Source: VAZQ01 sp045811525
GTDB taxonomy: Bacteria > Pseudomonadota > Alphaproteobacteria > Rhizobiales > Xanthobacteraceae
Direction: 5' to 3'
DNA: 64,000 nt
Assembly: GCA_045811525.1 (NCBI GenBank)
Contig: JBJMTV010000028.1
Coordinates: forward strand, 13,963 to 77,962
This document shows, piece after piece, positions 62,425-64,000 of the stretch. A model generated the notes under the pieces. The model worked only from the letters and a program-made list of their open reading frames with translations, was not told the DNA's origin and ran no database searches. The translations under genes were made by a program, and so were the position numbers. Position 1 is the first letter of the stretch; each line of letters starts with the position of its first letter.

Positions 62425-62976
62425 TCAAGCCCAGTGCTGGGCTTCCCCCTCGCTCGGGAGGCGCCCCTGGGGCGTGAGCTTATCAACCGTTGTCGGCAAG
62501 TGGTTTGCAAGCTCTTGGACCAACTGCGCGCGTGGCATGCCGGTTTTACTTGACAGATCCTCGAGCGTGTCTTGGCCCAGCGCCTGCTCAAGGGAATTCG
62601 GAGAGATTGAACGATTGGGACCAGTCCCGACCCACGAGTGCGCGGTGTCGGTATGCCCCGTTTGTTGCATCCGGTTCATGAGCTCTCCAAGGCCGCCCGA
62701 TAGGACGCTTCCGGCTGCGCCGCCGGCCAGCACTTTTCCGAGACCGCCAAGCCAGTCCGAGTCAGCACCATCTGCGCCAGCCCGTCCTGCGCCACCGCCC
62801 GGAATCGGCTGGGGCGCAGCCTGTGACTGACTGCTTCCGCGGTTCATTGCTTTATAGGCGAGAAGGCCCAGCAGAGCCATTATGAGCGGTGACATGCCGC
62901 CGCTATCCGATTTTTGCGTGCTGGTCGCCCCGCCCGGATTTTTGAGCATGTCGTTGATGCTGTCCATCAGTCCCAT
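62425..62976 (-). CDS. YidB-like DUF937 protein
   Basis: 183 aa. Features of the YidB family: MGLMDSINDMLKNPGG start, a hydrophobic Gly/Ala-rich first half (MSPLIMALLGLLAYKAMN), a Gly-rich middle (GGLGKVLAGGAAGSVLSGGL), GELMNRMQQTGHTDTAHSWV and the conserved WVGTGPNRSISPNSLEQALG followed by QDTLEDLSSKTGMPRAQLVQ. Function of the family is unknown. A FixK/FNR-like palindrome lies about 130 bases upstream of the start, suggesting induction at low oxygen. Confidence 0.88.
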   Translation of the reverse strand: MGLMDSINDMLKNPGGATSTQKSDSGGMSPLIMALLGLLAYKAMNRGSSQSQAAPQPIPGGGAGRAGADGADSDWLGGLGKVLAGGAAGSVLSGGLGELMNRMQQTGHTDTAHSWVGTGPNRSISPNSLEQALGQDTLEDLSSKTGMPRAQLVQELANHLPTTVDKLTPQGRLPSEGEAQHWA

Positions 62977-63660
62977 TGCGACTCCTTATTTTGATTATGC
63001 AGCCGACCCTTGTGGCTGATTGGTCCTGAGCGGCCAACCCGTGGATGCACACGTGCAGGGCTCACTGGCAGTGATGGATTAGCAGTGTGAAAGCGCAATT
63101 TCTTTGACAAAGATCAAAGCCGCGGGTTGTGCGTCGTGGCTGTTGGAACGCACGCCTCGTGCACGATCCAGATCAGTTCCGGCGCGCGGCAGACTCTGCC
63201 GAGAGTTTCGACTGACAAGCGTAACCGGTTGGTCAGCAGCTGGACCTGCCGTCATTCTCCACCCTGATGCTATGCACGACCGGTCGCATAGCGGTAATCG
63301 TTAGCGGCAGTACGGACACGAAGAGCGACCGTAATTGGTCTAGCCTGCGGAACCGCGAGCCTGCGTCAGAATTAACGCACAGTCTCTGCAGCGGAACGCA
63401 GACCGACCTCCGACTTTATGCTCTGCAACCTGACATTCCGAAAATCGCTTACTCGAGCCTCTCGTGTTGACCTCGATGGCCAGGCAGATGGCTGCGACTG
63501 GTCAGATCTCTCCATCATGTCGTGCATGCGGCAGCAGCGTCCACCTCAGGGCGAGAGAGCGTTCCCTCTCTCTAGATCTCCAGGGTTTCGTAGGTCGTTG
63601 TCCCAGGAACACGCAAGAGGGAAGTGAAGGAGGGCTCCTTGAACGAACACAAAATTGATC
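62977..63660. other. Long intergenic region between YidB-like and DoxX genes
   Basis: 684 bases without a convincing gene. It holds the FixK/FNR-like site (63104-63117) and, near 63627-63637, a GGAGG stretch before the DoxX start. Short plus-strand frames (for example 63267-63470) have poor codon use and no ribosome site. Confidence 0.5.
63104..63117. promoter_or_regulatory. FixK/FNR-type box
   Basis: TTGACAAAGATCAA fits TTGA-N6-TCAA, the FNR/FixK consensus (TTGAT-N4-ATCAA) with one mismatch. It is 128 bases upstream of the YidB-like start on the minus strand and 544 bases upstream of the DoxX start on the plus strand. The palindrome has no strand, so either gene could be the target. Confidence 0.5.
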
Positions 63661-64000
63661 ATGTCGTCGCATCCCTATCTTTCCTATACAGATCGTCTGG
63701 CGAGCGCCTGGTTTGACTTTTTGCTGCTGCTCGGCCGGTTCCTTCTTGGGTTTATTTTCATCCAAAGTGGGTGGTCGAAATTATTGCATATTTCCGATGT
63801 TGCAGCGGGAATGAGCAATAGGGGCGTGCCTCTGCTCTTGGCCTACTTGGCACCATTCGTTGAGTTCTTCGGCGGCTTGACCCTCGTTATTGGCTTCGCG
63901 ACACGCTACTCGGCGCTGCTGGTCATTCTCTTTACCCTTGCCGCAACGTGGGTCTCGCATCGTTATTGGACAATGCAAGAGCCGCAAAAGGCGCAGAACA
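63661..64000 (+). CDS. DoxX-family membrane protein (partial, runs off the window)
   Basis: The frame from ATG 63661 is open to the window end (113 codons). It begins MSSHPYLSYTDRLASAWFDF and has the DoxX pattern: a first helix LLLLGRFLLGFIFIQSGWSK, a loop MSNRGVPLLLAYLAPFVEFF and then GGLTLVIGFATRYSALLVIL FTLAAT. DoxX proteins are small four-helix membrane proteins linked to quinone, thiosulfate or redox-stress functions; this one resembles the YphA/DoxX group. The 3' end is missing. GGAGG lies about 30 bases upstream, which is far; TTG at 63655 is an alternative start. Confidence 0.8.
   Translation, partial: MSSHPYLSYTDRLASAWFDFLLLLGRFLLGFIFIQSGWSKLLHISDVAAGMSNRGVPLLLAYLAPFVEFFGGLTLVIGFATRYSALLVILFTLAATWVSHRYWTMQEPQKAQN

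Overview
The window is a GC-rich chromosomal segment that looks like a free-living alphaproteobacterium of the Hyphomicrobiales (Bradyrhizobium / Xanthobacteraceae-like). The grounds are the base and codon use, many orphan PF04392-type periplasmic binding proteins with the N-terminus MRRREF...LLGG...WPLAA.AQQ, REP-like intergenic palindromes of the kind common in that group, a FixK-type half-palindrome, and a short LigD-like ligase. Species cannot be named from the sequence alone.

Layout. 1-5 kb: the 3' end of a xanthine-dehydrogenase-type molybdopterin subunit, a GreA/GreB-type factor, a broken glutathione S-transferase, a decayed tandem of PF04392 genes, a secreted poly-threonine protein, a minimal ATP-dependent DNA ligase and tRNA-Gln(CTG). 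5-17.5 kb: a surface-polysaccharide region with O-antigen ligase, an ABC-2 exporter pair (Wzt/Wzm type), a YbhN-like membrane protein, ManC, an AGE epimerase, a UDP-glucuronate-epimerase-like SDR, a Gfo/Idh dehydrogenase plus DegT aminotransferase pair, and MurJ. No glycosyltransferase is present in it. 17.7-31 kb: an RND efflux pair, two c-type cytochromes, an OFA-family MFS carrier, DMT transporters (one frameshifted and followed by a REP-like element flanked by a 22-bp direct repeat), thiE / VOC / thiD, and a fumarylacetoacetate-hydrolase-family enzyme.

31-38.8 kb is the most interesting block. It holds a TPR membrane protein, a YegI-like protein kinase with a C-terminal membrane anchor, a TerY-like vWA protein and a membrane-anchored PP2C phosphatase. 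This TerY-P-like kinase/vWA/phosphatase set faces a convergent pair made of an unrecognised two-TM protein and a TIR-domain protein with a novel N-terminal region. It reads as a phospho-regulated, membrane-associated stress or defence signalling system with a TIR effector.

39-46.7 kb is catabolic and detoxifying: a YtcJ-like amidohydrolase, a double alpha/beta-hydrolase fusion coupled to a MhqO-like dioxygenase with a divergent LysR regulator, an isochorismatase-family hydrolase and an NMT1/SsuA-like binding protein. 46.8-54.8 kb is a head-to-tail array of five intact PF04392 binding proteins plus remnants, with start/stop overlaps. Inside it lies an 866-aa TIR + STAND NTPase + histidine kinase fusion that is translationally coupled to one binding protein. 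55-64 kb: an exported RidA protein, an unknown protein, a secreted metallo-beta-lactamase-fold hydrolase, a bestrophin-like DUF4239 protein, a three-gene DyP-peroxidase operon, a YidB-like protein with an upstream FixK/FNR-like site, and the start of a DoxX protein.
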